Origin: LMUY01 sp964244585
GTDB lineage: Bacteria > Pseudomonadota > Alphaproteobacteria > Acetobacterales > Acetobacteraceae
Assembly (NCBI GenBank): GCA_964244585.1
Contig: CAXTJM010000002.1
Location: forward strand, 307,413 to 371,412
DNA length: 64,000 nt
Direction: 5' to 3'
Shown: positions 33,607 to 42,379 of the stretch, piece after piece
Position numbering within the stretch: position 1 is the stretch's first letter
Layout of the letters: every line of letters begins with the position of its first letter
Notes under the pieces: generated by a model
Database searches by the model: none
What the model saw: only the letters and a program-made list of their open reading frames with translations
Told to the model about the DNA's origin: nothing
Translations under genes and position numbers: made by a program

Positions 33607-35241
33607 ATGACAAGTCGCATCCAAGCATCGCCATCCTCGACGACCACCCACGATGTGATCGTCGTGGGTGGTGGCTCGGCCGGAAGCCTCATCGCCGGGC
33701 GCCTTGCTGCCGAGACGGACGCGAACGTTCTCCTGCTCGAGGCCGGGAATCGAGATGTAAACCCGTTCATTCACATCCCAGCCGGCTTCAGCAAACTTCT
33801 CCAGAACGGAATGTTCCTATGGCCGTATGAGACAGTGCCGCAGAATCAGTTGGACGGGCGTCCAAGACCTGTCCAGCAAGGAAAGGGACTCGGCGGCGGC
33901 AGCTCCATCAACGCCATGTTCTACGTGCGCGGCCAGCCCAGGGATTATGATCGATGGGGCGAGGCGGCTGGCGGAACAGGCGCGTGGTCGTGGGACGATA
34001 TGCTGCCCTACTTCGTGGCAATGGAGGGCAATGACCTATTCGCGGAACCTTGGCACGGGACTAATGGGCCACTGAAGGTGTCGCAGCCCCGCCTCAATCC
34101 TTTGAACCAAGTCATTGTGAAAGCTTTTCAGCAAGCTGGCGTTCCCTACAATTCCGATACCAACGGAGCACGGCAGAGCGGCGTCGGCCCTGCCCAGCTC
34201 ACCATCGGTGCCGGGTGGCGCTGCAGCGCGGCCGTCGCTTTCTTGCATCCGGCAATGCGGCGGGCAAACCTGAGGGTGACGACACGGGCCCTGGTAACTC
34301 GCATCACGTTCGAGGGCGATCGGGCAACTGGGGTTGAGTACTTACACCGTGGCAGATTGCACTGCGCGCTTGCAGGAGAAGTTATCCTAAGCGCCGGCGC
34401 GCTGAACTCGCCACGCATCCTCATGCTGTCAGGTGTAGGTCCAGAAGGCGAGCTCGCCCGACATGACATCCGTCTTCGGGTTCATGCACCCGACGTCGGC
34501 GAACACTTGCAAGACCACCCGCAGGCTCCGGTAACGGCGCGTTGCAAGGACAGGATGGGTTACGCTCGTTATGCATACGGCACGGGAATGATACGGGCGG
34601 GGCTGCAGTACTTGTCGACAAACACCGGTCCCGCTGCCGCGAACGGACTTGAGTCCGTCGCCTATTTTAACCCGGACGATCCCAAGGGCGAGCCGACCAT
34701 CCAATGCATCCACGCCGCAGCTATTATGAATACCGCCCTCGGCAAACCCGATCGTCATTCAGGGTTCACCTTGGAGACCGTCGTTCTCCAGCCGCGGAGC
34801 CGAGGCTACGTAAAGCTCCGGGATGCCGATCCGCGCTCCGCGCCGGTGTTCGATCCAAAGTACCTCACTGATCCGGAGGATATGCGTAGGATGATCTCGG
34901 GACTGCGTTTTGCGCGTGACGTTCTCAGAACACCGGCTCTTCAGGCCATCCTTGAGGATGAACCGGTCGTTCGGCCGGACTGGCCGGTGCAAAGCGACGC
35001 GGACTTCATCAACCACATCCGCCATACGCTCACGTGCATGTGGCACCCGATCGGAACCTGCCGGATGGGCGCTGACGACATGTCCGTGGTGGATCCTTCA
35101 CTGCGGGTGCGCGGCGTGCGCGGCCTGCGTGTTGTGGACGCCTCAATCATGCCGGTCATCGTCAGTGGCAATACCGGCGCGCCCACCATGGCCCTTGCGA
35201 GCAAAGGCGTTGAGATGATCATGGCCGACCTCGCCGCTTGA
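33607..35241 (+). CDS. GMC oxidoreductase, choline/alcohol dehydrogenase type
   Basis: 544 residues. FAD fold HDVIVVGGGSAGSLIAGRLA (15-34), LLLEAGNRD, then GKGLGGGSSINAMFYVRGQP, the GMC signature 1; signature 2 is LSAGALNSPRILMLSG. C-terminal CMWHPIGTCRMGAD contains the catalytic His, and VVDASIMPVIVSGNTGAPTM the final FAD segment. AGAAGG lies 7-12 bases before the ATG. BetA-like length, but no betaine genes adjoin; the substrate is an unknown primary alcohol. Faces a LysR gene convergently. Confidence 0.92.
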   Translation: MTSRIQASPSSTTTHDVIVVGGGSAGSLIAGRLAAETDANVLLLEAGNRDVNPFIHIPAGFSKLLQNGMFLWPYETVPQNQLDGRPRPVQQGKGLGGGSSINAMFYVRGQPRDYDRWGEAAGGTGAWSWDDMLPYFVAMEGNDLFAEPWHGTNGPLKVSQPRLNPLNQVIVKAFQQAGVPYNSDTNGARQSGVGPAQLTIGAGWRCSAAVAFLHPAMRRANLRVTTRALVTRITFEGDRATGVEYLHRGRLHCALAGEVILSAGALNSPRILMLSGVGPEGELARHDIRLRVHAPDVGEHLQDHPQAPVTARCKDRMGYARYAYGTGMIRAGLQYLSTNTGPAAANGLESVAYFNPDDPKGEPTIQCIHAAAIMNTALGKPDRHSGFTLETVVLQPRSRGYVKLRDADPRSAPVFDPKYLTDPEDMRRMISGLRFARDVLRTPALQAILEDEPVVRPDWPVQSDADFINHIRHTLTCMWHPIGTCRMGADDMSVVDPSLRVRGVRGLRVVDASIMPVIVSGNTGAPTMALASKGVEMIMADLAA

Positions 35242-35429
35242 CTGCTCGAGGCGGTCATTCAATGACAGTTTTAACGGCCCCGCCGTTCGGCGTGGAGTTG
35301 CACCTCTAACACCGCTGAACGGTCGTCACTCATGGCCTTGAGCTAGGCAAACTGCCTGTCTGATCCCGACAACCGTTGCACCGGACCACGATGCCCTCCC
35401 GTATTTTGGGAGACGGTAGCGGCCCGACT

Positions 35430-35451
35430 CCGGACGTCATATGACGTCCGG
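35430..35451. terminator. 22-bp perfect palindrome between convergent genes
   Basis: The sequence starts CCGGACGTCAT and its second half is the exact reverse complement, with no loop. It sits between the GMC gene (ends 35241) and the LysR gene (ends 35498). It may be a shared terminator, though it lacks a U-tract, or a protein-binding site. Confidence 0.4.
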
Positions 35452-35497
35452 CCGTATCAGTGCGTGATGGGCATTTGTTCCCGCCGCGGGTCGCCGC

Positions 35498-36412
35498 TCA
35501 ACTGTCCTGTCCGGTGTCCGATGCCTCGAACTGCTGGAGCACATCACGAATGATGCGGGTGAACTGCGAATGTTCCTTCATTCGCGGCCGGTTATTGGGC
35601 GTGACGAGCACCAAGGTACGAGTGACCTCCGGCTCGATGAGCAGCGAGGCCTGTAGGTGATGTCGGCTCAGCTCGTCCTGGATGGCTCCCGCGGGAAGGA
35701 TGGTGCTGCCGAGGCCAGCCCTGACAAGAGCAAGGATTGAGGCGAACGCGTCCGCCTCAATCACGACGTCGAGCTGAACCCGGTGCTCCGCGGCGATGAG
35801 ATCGACGAGCCTGCGCAGGCCGTGCTTCGGGCTGGGCAGGATAAGCCTCCTCCCCGAAAGCCGCTGTGTGGCTACCTTCGGGGGTAAGCGCTCGCCCTGA
35901 GTGGACGTGACGAGGCAGAGCTTCTCCCTGACGAGCACGTCGGCTTGCAGGCGTCGGGCTGCCCAACCTTGGTACATGACTGCAATGTCCACCTGCGCCG
36001 AGTCGATCCACTCCAGCAGGGAACCCGAAAAGCCTTCGACGAAGCGGAGCTTGATCCCGGGGTTCGCCACCGCCAACTGGTTGGCCAATGGGACGACGAG
36101 CACCCGCGCCACCGTCGGGGTAAGGCCGACCACTAGTTCGCGGACGCTCTCGGTTCTGGCGTTGAACGCCTCCTGCTCGGCAAGGGCGATCTCTTCCATG
36201 ATGTTGGAAGCCCGCACGAGCAGGCGGTAGCCGTGCGCCGTCAGAACCACGCCGCGTCCGTTGCGGTAGAACAGGGCAACCCCCAACGCCTCTTCCAGGT
36301 TGCGGATGTGCCGGCTCAGGGCCGACTGGTTGATGCCTAGGATCACCGCCGCTTTGGATAGGCTCTCGCATTCTGCGGTTTTGCAGAAATACTCCAGCTG
36401 GGTCGAGTTCAT
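35498..36412 (-). CDS. LysR-family transcription regulator
   Basis: 304 residues: winged HTH at 1-60 (TQLEYFCKTAECESLSKAAV, ILGINQSALSRHIRNLEEAL) and a periplasmic-binding-like effector domain (LVVGLTPTVARVLVVPLANQ onward). It is 114 bases downstream of the PrpF gene and could be its co-transcribed regulator. The effector is probably an organic acid; this is inferred from context. Confidence 0.88.
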   Translation of the reverse strand: MNSTQLEYFCKTAECESLSKAAVILGINQSALSRHIRNLEEALGVALFYRNGRGVVLTAHGYRLLVRASNIMEEIALAEQEAFNARTESVRELVVGLTPTVARVLVVPLANQLAVANPGIKLRFVEGFSGSLLEWIDSAQVDIAVMYQGWAARRLQADVLVREKLCLVTSTQGERLPPKVATQRLSGRRLILPSPKHGLRRLVDLIAAEHRVQLDVVIEADAFASILALVRAGLGSTILPAGAIQDELSRHHLQASLLIEPEVTRTLVLVTPNNRPRMKEHSQFTRIIRDVLQQFEASDTGQDS

Positions 36413-36526
36413 CTTCGCCCTGATACGCTCCTACGCTGCCTCTCGGTTTACCACATCGATGGCACCCCGTTTGGCAAACCTTGACATCGCGCCCATGTCG
36501 AAGCCATCCAGCCTGACAGTTGCTCC

Positions 36527-37684
36527 CTACGGTGCTGGGCGTCCGGGCGTCCACACTCGCCCGTCAAATAGCCGCCGGGCCGTGCGGTAGAACGACCCAG
36601 CGCGCGCCACCCACGCCCCGCCCTCCTGCGCCACGTCCGCCCCTACCGTCAGCACGCCAGACGGCATGCCCAGCCGTACCGGCCCCGTACCCTTCGCTGT
36701 CGGGGACATGCACTCCGCCACCACCGTGCCCGTCATCCGCGCCGCTACTGCCGTGCACAGCGAGATGGTCAGTGGCAGCGCACGGTGCGGCTGGCCATTG
36801 CTGATCACTCGAGCAATCAGGTCTATGTTCTGCGCTGCAATAACCTCCCCTGACAAAGTGGGGCTGTCCTCCGGCGGCCGAATGATCGCGACAAACGGCA
36901 CGATGGTGATGCGTCGTGCCGCCTCGATGTCAGGCGCGATGCCCATGCGGACAGAGGCCTGCACGCGAATTGCTTCCAGCAACGCCAGCAGGTCCGGCCG
37001 CGCCTCGATCTGTTCCGGCAGCTCGTGCCCGGTCATGCCCACGTCCCCGGCGCGGACGAACACCGCGGCGTTCGCGGCATCCACCAGGCTCGCCTCGATT
37101 GTGCCCAGGCCCGGCACGTCCAGCGTGTCCACCAGGTTGCCCGATGGCAGCAGCTTGCCGGTGGAAGCGCCCCCGGGCTGCACGAAGTCCAGCCGGATGG
37201 GCGCGCCGGTGCCGGACACGCCGGGGATCGCCATGTCCCCGTCGTAACGGGCCATGCCGTCCTCGACGGGAAAGGTGCCGTGGATGATCTTCTGCGTGTT
37301 GGTGTTGAAGATGCGCACGGTGGCGCTGTTCCCGCTTGGCCGCACCAGCGCCTCGTCCACCGCGAAGGGGCCGACGGCGGAGCTCATGTTGCCGCAGTTG
37401 CCCTTATACTGAACGGCGGAGTCCTTCACCAGCACCTGGCAGAACGTGTAGTCCACGTCTGCGTCCTCCCGCGCCGAAGGGCCGATGATGCACACCTTGG
37501 ACACCGAGGACACGCCGCCGCCCATGCCGTCCAGCTGGCGGCCGTACAGATCCGGGCTGCCCATTGCCGCGGTGAAGATCGGGCCCCAATCCGCCCGTTC
37601 CGCCGGCAGGTCGCGGGTGTGCAGCATGAGTGCCTTGCTGGTGCCGCCGCGCATGAACACGGCGGGGATGGATTGCTGCTTCAT
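36527..37684 (-). CDS. prpF: PrpF-type 2-methylaconitate (aconitate) isomerase
   Basis: 385 residues from ATG 37684. Family role: cis-trans isomerisation of 2-methylaconitate or related tricarboxylates in the methylcitrate cycle, or tautomerisation of 4-oxalomesaconate. MKQQSIPAVFMRGGTSKAL is the signature start; KGNCGNMSSAVGPFAV holds a catalytic Cys region, and the diaminopimelate-epimerase-like double fold continues with TGKLLPSGN. Its ATG overlaps the GntR stop (ATGA), so the two are coupled; the AcnD-like hydratase is divergent. The frame's upstream extension to 38107 is a shadow of the GntR gene. Confidence 0.92.
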   Translation of the reverse strand: MKQQSIPAVFMRGGTSKALMLHTRDLPAERADWGPIFTAAMGSPDLYGRQLDGMGGGVSSVSKVCIIGPSAREDADVDYTFCQVLVKDSAVQYKGNCGNMSSAVGPFAVDEALVRPSGNSATVRIFNTNTQKIIHGTFPVEDGMARYDGDMAIPGVSGTGAPIRLDFVQPGGASTGKLLPSGNLVDTLDVPGLGTIEASLVDAANAAVFVRAGDVGMTGHELPEQIEARPDLLALLEAIRVQASVRMGIAPDIEAARRITIVPFVAIIRPPEDSPTLSGEVIAAQNIDLIARVISNGQPHRALPLTISLCTAVAARMTGTVVAECMSPTAKGTGPVRLGMPSGVLTVGADVAQEGGAWVARAGSFYRTARRLFDGRVWTPGRPAP

Positions 37685-38562
37685 GGTGTCTCCTCCAATT
37701 GCCGCACCTTGGCGGCGCCCGCGGCGTGCAGGTGCTCGGACAACAGGCGGGCCGCCGCCGTCCGGTCGCCCTGTTCCAGCTGCGCCAGGATGGCCAGGTG
37801 CTCCTCGCACTGCCGGCCCACCCGGGCGCGGTCCTCGCCCATCCGGTATTCCAGCAAGCGCCGAAGCTGATTCTGCCGCACCACGAGTTGGGCGACGAAG
37901 CGGTTGCCGGACAGCCGAGCCAGTGCCTCGTGGAACAGCGCGTTGGCCTGGAACAGTTCCACTCGGCCAGCGGTGCGATGGCCGCCCATGGCCAGCGCCT
38001 GCTGCTGGCGGCGTAGCCGAGCCAGCACCGCCGGGTCCGCCCGAAAGCCGGGCATGCCCAACGCCGCCGGCTCCACCGCCGCGCGCAGGGCGTAGCTTTC
38101 CGCACATGCCGCGGCGCCGTCGATCATTGGCAGGAAGGTCCAGCCCTTGCCGGCCCGCTGCTCCATCCAGCCTTCCTCCGCCGCGCGCGCGAGCACGCGC
38201 CGCGTGCGTTCCCGCGTCCAGCCGTAGCGGCGCATGGCATCTGTTTCACCCAACACGCCACCCAGAACACCGGCCAGCCGGTCCTGCGCCAGCGCCAAGT
38301 ACTCCTGCTCCTCGTGCGGGGCACCGTTTCCGCCCACCGCCAGGGCGGCCGCGTCCATCGCGAGAAACAGCCCACGCCGCGGCGGCCGCGGTGCCACCAC
38401 GCCCTGTCGCGCCAGCACCGCCAGTGCCCCCCGCACCGGCGAGCGAGAGGTCTGCAGCACCGCCTCGAGCGACTGTTCCGTCAGGTGGTGGCCCGCCCGC
38501 CAGCCTTCGGACCGGATGTGGTCGAGCACGCGGTGGGCCAGGCGAGTGTGGAGCGTGCTCAT
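37681..38562 (-). CDS. GntR-family regulator of the tricarboxylate genes
   Basis: 293 residues. N-terminal winged helix THRLAHRVLDHIRSEGWRAG-like with LEAVLQTSRSPVRGALAVLA, then an FCD-type effector domain (YALRAAVEPAALGMPGFRAD onward), longer than usual because of an inserted second helical block (residues 80-150). Metal-ligand His residues typical of FCD (LFHEALARLSGN) are visible. Divergent from acnD with a TTGTAT/ATACAA repeat in between, so it likely controls both directions in response to the pathway acid. Confidence 0.88.
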   Translation of the reverse strand: MSTLHTRLAHRVLDHIRSEGWRAGHHLTEQSLEAVLQTSRSPVRGALAVLARQGVVAPRPPRRGLFLAMDAAALAVGGNGAPHEEQEYLALAQDRLAGVLGGVLGETDAMRRYGWTRERTRRVLARAAEEGWMEQRAGKGWTFLPMIDGAAACAESYALRAAVEPAALGMPGFRADPAVLARLRRQQQALAMGGHRTAGRVELFQANALFHEALARLSGNRFVAQLVVRQNQLRRLLEYRMGEDRARVGRQCEEHLAILAQLEQGDRTAAARLLSEHLHAAGAAKVRQLEETP

Positions 38563-38570
38563 CTACCGTC

Positions 38571-38596
38571 TTGTATTACGATCTGTCCTGATACAA
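38571..38596. promoter_or_regulatory. TTGTAT-N14-ATACAA inverted repeat, likely GntR operator
   Basis: TTGTAT (38571-38576) and ATACAA (38591-38596) face each other in the 64-base gap between the divergent GntR and AcnD genes. FCD-class regulators often bind such TNGTATAC-related repeats. Candidate binding site by position and symmetry. Confidence 0.55.
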
Positions 38597-38626
38597 AAGC
38601 CCCTCCAGCAAGCAGGAGCCCGCGCC

Positions 38627-41380
38627 ATGGCCGTCCAGACCCTCACCGTCGGCTCCCGCACGGTCTGCTACGTGCCGATCGCTGCGGTGCCCGGTGTGGA
38701 TACGCTGCCCTTCTCGCTTCGCGTGCTGCTGGAGAACCTGCTGCGCCAGCACGCCATCCACGGGGCGGATACCGTGGCGGAGGTGGATGCGCTGATAGCT
38801 CGCCAAATCGGCGCCGGTGTCACCTTCTTTCCCGCCCGCGTGTTCGGGCAAGACATATTGGGCCTCGTCATGCTGCTGGACATGGCGGCCATGCGGGACG
38901 GCGTCGAGGCTGCCGGGGGCGACCCTAGGCAGGTCAGCCCGAAGGTCCCGGTGGACGTCATCATCGACCATTCGCTGCAGGTGGACAGCTGGGCCAACCC
39001 GGACGCTGCCGCCGTCAACCTGCGCCGCGAATACGAGCGCAACGGCGAGCGCTTCGCCTTCCTGCGCTGGTGCGCCAGCAGCTTCGACGGGGTGCGCGTG
39101 GTGCCGCCGGGCAAAGGCATCATGCACCAGCTGCACATCGAGAACATCGGCCGCGTGGTGTGGACGGACGGCGACCTCGCTTATCCCGACAGCTGCGTCG
39201 GCACGGACAGCCATACCCCTATGATCAACGGGCTAGGCGTGCTCGGCTGGGGCGTCGGCGGCATCGAGGCGGAGGCAGTGATGGTGGGCAAGCCCGTCGC
39301 CATCGCTCTGCCGGAGGTGGTGGGCGTAGAGGTCACCGGACAACTGGCCGACGGCGTGCTGCCCACCGACCTGGTGCTGATGATCACCCGTACGCTGCGC
39401 AAACTGGGCGTCGTGGGCAAGTTCGTGGAGTTCTTCGGCCCCGGCTGCGACAGCCTGTCGCTCGGCGATCGCGGCATGATCGCCAACATGGCCCCGGAAT
39501 ACGGCGCCACCGCTATCTTCTTCCCGGTGGACCGGCTGACCATCGACTACCTGCACATGACGGGCCGGCCGGAGGAGGAGATCGCCCTGGTGGAGGCATA
39601 CTGCCGCGCCCAGAAGCTTTGGCGCGACGACGCCACACCGGCACCGCGGTTCGACACGGTGCTGACCATCCACCTGCCGGACATCCGCCCCGCCATTGCC
39701 GGGCCGCGCAACCCGGAGGACTGGCTTGACCTGGCCACCGCCGCCAGCGCCTTCCGCGGCCACCACGCGGAAATCGCCGGCCGCCCGGTAGACCCGGCCC
39801 GTGCCGTGCCTGTGGCCGGCACCGACTACGCGCTGCATGACGGCGACGTGGTGATCGCCGCCATCACCTCCTGCACCAACACCGCCAACGCCGCTAACAT
39901 GATGGCCGCCGGGCTGGTGGCGCAGAAGGCGGTGGCGCGCGGGCTCCGGGTCAAGCCCTGGGTCAAGACCTCGCTGGTGCCCGGCAGCCAGGTGACCGCC
40001 GCCGTATTGGAGGCGGCGGGGCTGCAAGGGGCGCTGGACACGCTGGGCTTCCATATCGCCGGCTTCGGCTGCACCACCTGCAACGGCGGCTCCGGCCCGC
40101 TGCCTGACCCGGTGGTAGACGCCATCGAGGGCGAAAAGCTGGTCACCACGGCCGTGCTGTCCGGCAACCGCAACTTCGAGGGCCGCATCCACCCCAACGT
40201 TCGCGCCGCCTACCTGGCCTCCCCGGCGCTGGTGGTTGCCTACGCCCTGGCCGGCAACCTGCTGGTGGACATCACCACAGAGCCGCTTGGAACCGACCCG
40301 GTCGGCCAGCCCGTCTTCCTGCACGACATCTGGCCCAAGGCCGCCGAGATCGCCAGCGCGACGGAGGGCGCCTACACGCGCGAGCTGTTCCAGGAGCGCT
40401 ATGCCGGGCTGTATGACGGCGGCGAGCCGTGGGACGCGCTGGCCGGCGCCCCTTCCGACCGTTTCGCCTGGCAGGAAGACAGCACCTACATCCGCCGCCC
40501 GCCCTTTTTCGACGACCTGCAGCGCGAGGTGCCGACGGTGCGGGACCTATCCGGGCTGCATCCCCTGGTGATCCTGGGCGACAGCGTCACCACGGACCAT
40601 ATCTCCCCTTCCGGCGCCATCAGCCTGGGCACCCCGGCGGCGGATTTCCTGCTGTCAAAGGGTGTGGAACGGCGGGACTTCAACAACTACACCACGCGCC
40701 GAGCCAACCACCAAGTCGCGGTCCGCGCCACCTTCGCCAACATTCGCCTGCGCAACCGCATGGTGCCCGGCGTGGAAGGCGGCATGACGAAGGTGATGCC
40801 GGAGGGCACCGTGATGCGCGTATACGAGGCGGCGGAGGCCTATGCCGGGCGCGGCACCGGGCTGGTGGTGGTGGCCGGGCGCAACTACGGCTGCGGCTCC
40901 TCCCGCGACTGGGCAGCCAAAGGTGTGGCGCTGTTGGGCGTGAAGGCGGTGATCGCCGAAAGCTTCGAGCGTATCCACCGCACCAACCTGGTCGGCATGG
41001 GCGTGCTGCCGCTGCAGTTCCCGCCCGGCATCACGGCCGAGACACTGCGGCTGGACGGCACCGAGGTGTTCGACATCGCCGGGCTGGAAGGCAGCCTGGG
41101 CGTGCGGTCCGAGGCGACCTGCACGATCCATCGCCTGGACGGCAAGGCGGAGGCGGTGATGCTGCTGGTGCGGCTCGATACCGTCGAGGATGTGGAATAC
41201 TGGCGCCATGGCGGCATCTTGCCCCGGGTGTGGAGATCCTACCTGACCGGCCGTGACGATGCCACCGCCGCCGGGCTGCGCCCCGTCCAGCAGGAACCCA
41301 GCGAATTTGGCCGCGAACTGCCGGACGCGGTGCCGGCCAGCGACGTGCCCAGCGAGTCGCAGGGGGCCAGCCTCGGCTGA
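38627..41380 (+). CDS. Aconitase-family hydratase (AcnA/AcnD type)
   Basis: 917 residues from ATG 38627, full length with the [4Fe-4S] ligands: ITSCTNTANAANMMA gives the first Cys, and GFGCTTCNGGSGPL the other two. VDVIIDHSLQVDSW and DSCVGTDSHTPMINGLGVLG are substrate-site segments; GVGGIEAEAVMVGKP is typical of AcnA. The C-terminal swivel domain has GRNYGCGSSRDWAAKG. Paired divergently with PrpF, which works with AcnD, so a role on 2-methylcitrate or another tricarboxylate is likely; an ordinary aconitase is the alternative. The ATG follows GCAGGAG by ten bases. Confidence 0.88.
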   Translation: MAVQTLTVGSRTVCYVPIAAVPGVDTLPFSLRVLLENLLRQHAIHGADTVAEVDALIARQIGAGVTFFPARVFGQDILGLVMLLDMAAMRDGVEAAGGDPRQVSPKVPVDVIIDHSLQVDSWANPDAAAVNLRREYERNGERFAFLRWCASSFDGVRVVPPGKGIMHQLHIENIGRVVWTDGDLAYPDSCVGTDSHTPMINGLGVLGWGVGGIEAEAVMVGKPVAIALPEVVGVEVTGQLADGVLPTDLVLMITRTLRKLGVVGKFVEFFGPGCDSLSLGDRGMIANMAPEYGATAIFFPVDRLTIDYLHMTGRPEEEIALVEAYCRAQKLWRDDATPAPRFDTVLTIHLPDIRPAIAGPRNPEDWLDLATAASAFRGHHAEIAGRPVDPARAVPVAGTDYALHDGDVVIAAITSCTNTANAANMMAAGLVAQKAVARGLRVKPWVKTSLVPGSQVTAAVLEAAGLQGALDTLGFHIAGFGCTTCNGGSGPLPDPVVDAIEGEKLVTTAVLSGNRNFEGRIHPNVRAAYLASPALVVAYALAGNLLVDITTEPLGTDPVGQPVFLHDIWPKAAEIASATEGAYTRELFQERYAGLYDGGEPWDALAGAPSDRFAWQEDSTYIRRPPFFDDLQREVPTVRDLSGLHPLVILGDSVTTDHISPSGAISLGTPAADFLLSKGVERRDFNNYTTRRANHQVAVRATFANIRLRNRMVPGVEGGMTKVMPEGTVMRVYEAAEAYAGRGTGLVVVAGRNYGCGSSRDWAAKGVALLGVKAVIAESFERIHRTNLVGMGVLPLQFPPGITAETLRLDGTEVFDIAGLEGSLGVRSEATCTIHRLDGKAEAVMLLVRLDTVEDVEYWRHGGILPRVWRSYLTGRDDATAAGLRPVQQEPSEFGRELPDAVPASDVPSESQGASLG

Positions 41381-41383
41381 ACC

Positions 41384-42283
41384 GTGGAACTGCGGCACCT
41401 CCGCTACTTCGTGGCGGTGGCAGAGGAAATGAACGTCACCCGCGCGGCCGCACGTCTCGGCATCGCGCAACCGCCGTTGACCCAGCAGATCAAGCTGCTC
41501 GAGCGAGAGCTTGGCGTTCAGCTTCTCACGCGCATCGGCCGCCGTATCACCCTGTCCGAGACAGGCAGGCTGTTCCTGACGGAAGCACGCGCCGTGCTGG
41601 ACCGTGCTGGTCAGGCGGTTGCCGTGGCTCGGGCTGCGGGCCGCGGGGACACCGGCACGTTGCGGGTCGGCTTCACCGGTTCGGCCGGGTTCAATCCTTC
41701 GGTCACTTCCATCCTCGGCCGGTTCCGCGCGACCTGGCCGTTCGTGTCGTTGACCCTGGAAGAAAGCCGCACCAGTGGTCTGCTCCAAGCCGTGTCCGCA
41801 GGTCATATCGACGCGGCGTTCGTGCGGCCACCAGTGGAGTACGATGGGATCACCGATCGCTTCGTATCGACGGAACCGCTTGTCTTGGTGGTGCCAGCTC
41901 ATCATCGCCTGGCGGGCCAAAAAAACGCGAGGCTGGCCGAGTTGCGGCACGAGATGTTCGTGCTGTACCCCCGCAACGGAGGTTACGGTCTTTCGGAGAT
42001 GGTGGTTGCGGCCTGCGTCGGCGCCGGGTTCCAGCCCTTGGTAGCCCAGAACAGTCCGCAGATGACGTCAACGATCAACCTGGTCGCGGCCTCGATCGGC
42101 GTGGCAATCGTACCAGCCTGCATGAGATCGCTTCGGCCCGATGCGGTCCGCTTCCTGGACGTTGATACCGGGTTCACTGCAGAGTTGCGTCTTGTCTCGC
42201 GGATCGAGAATGAGTCGCCGCTGCTGCGCAACCTGTTTGTGGTCGCCGATGAAAGCATAGGTCGAAATCCACCAGCATGCTAA
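41384..42283 (+). CDS. LysR-family regulator downstream of AcnD
   Basis: 299 residues from GTG 41384, three bases after the AcnD stop, so co-transcribed. HTH ELRHLRYFVAVAEEMNVTRA with RLGIAQPPLTQQIKLLEREL; effector domain TLRVGFTGSAGFNPSVTSIL. The BenM/CatR-like group recognises aromatic or dicarboxylic acids. The downstream MFS gene is convergent. Confidence 0.88.
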   Translation: MELRHLRYFVAVAEEMNVTRAAARLGIAQPPLTQQIKLLERELGVQLLTRIGRRITLSETGRLFLTEARAVLDRAGQAVAVARAAGRGDTGTLRVGFTGSAGFNPSVTSILGRFRATWPFVSLTLEESRTSGLLQAVSAGHIDAAFVRPPVEYDGITDRFVSTEPLVLVVPAHHRLAGQKNARLAELRHEMFVLYPRNGGYGLSEMVVAACVGAGFQPLVAQNSPQMTSTINLVAASIGVAIVPACMRSLRPDAVRFLDVDTGFTAELRLVSRIENESPLLRNLFVVADESIGRNPPAC

Positions 42284-42338
42284 CAGCTGCGGCATATCGG
42301 TGGTGCTTGCACGAAAGTCCTGGTCGGCAGAGACCACG

Positions 42339-42365
42339 TCCGGGAGGCATTTGCATCCTCCCGGA
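42339..42365. terminator. Bidirectional terminator hairpin
   Basis: TCCGGGAGG (42339-42347) and CCTCCCGGA (42357-42365) form a perfect 9-bp stem with loop CATTTGCAT, in the 96-base gap between convergent LysR and MFS genes. No long U-run on either side; still the best terminator in this window. Confidence 0.65.
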
Positions 42366-42379
42366 ATGGCCATCTCCAG

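Noticed and set aside
39233..40324. Minus-strand frame inside the aconitase gene
   Set aside because: Gly/Gln/His-rich shadow of a conserved enzyme.
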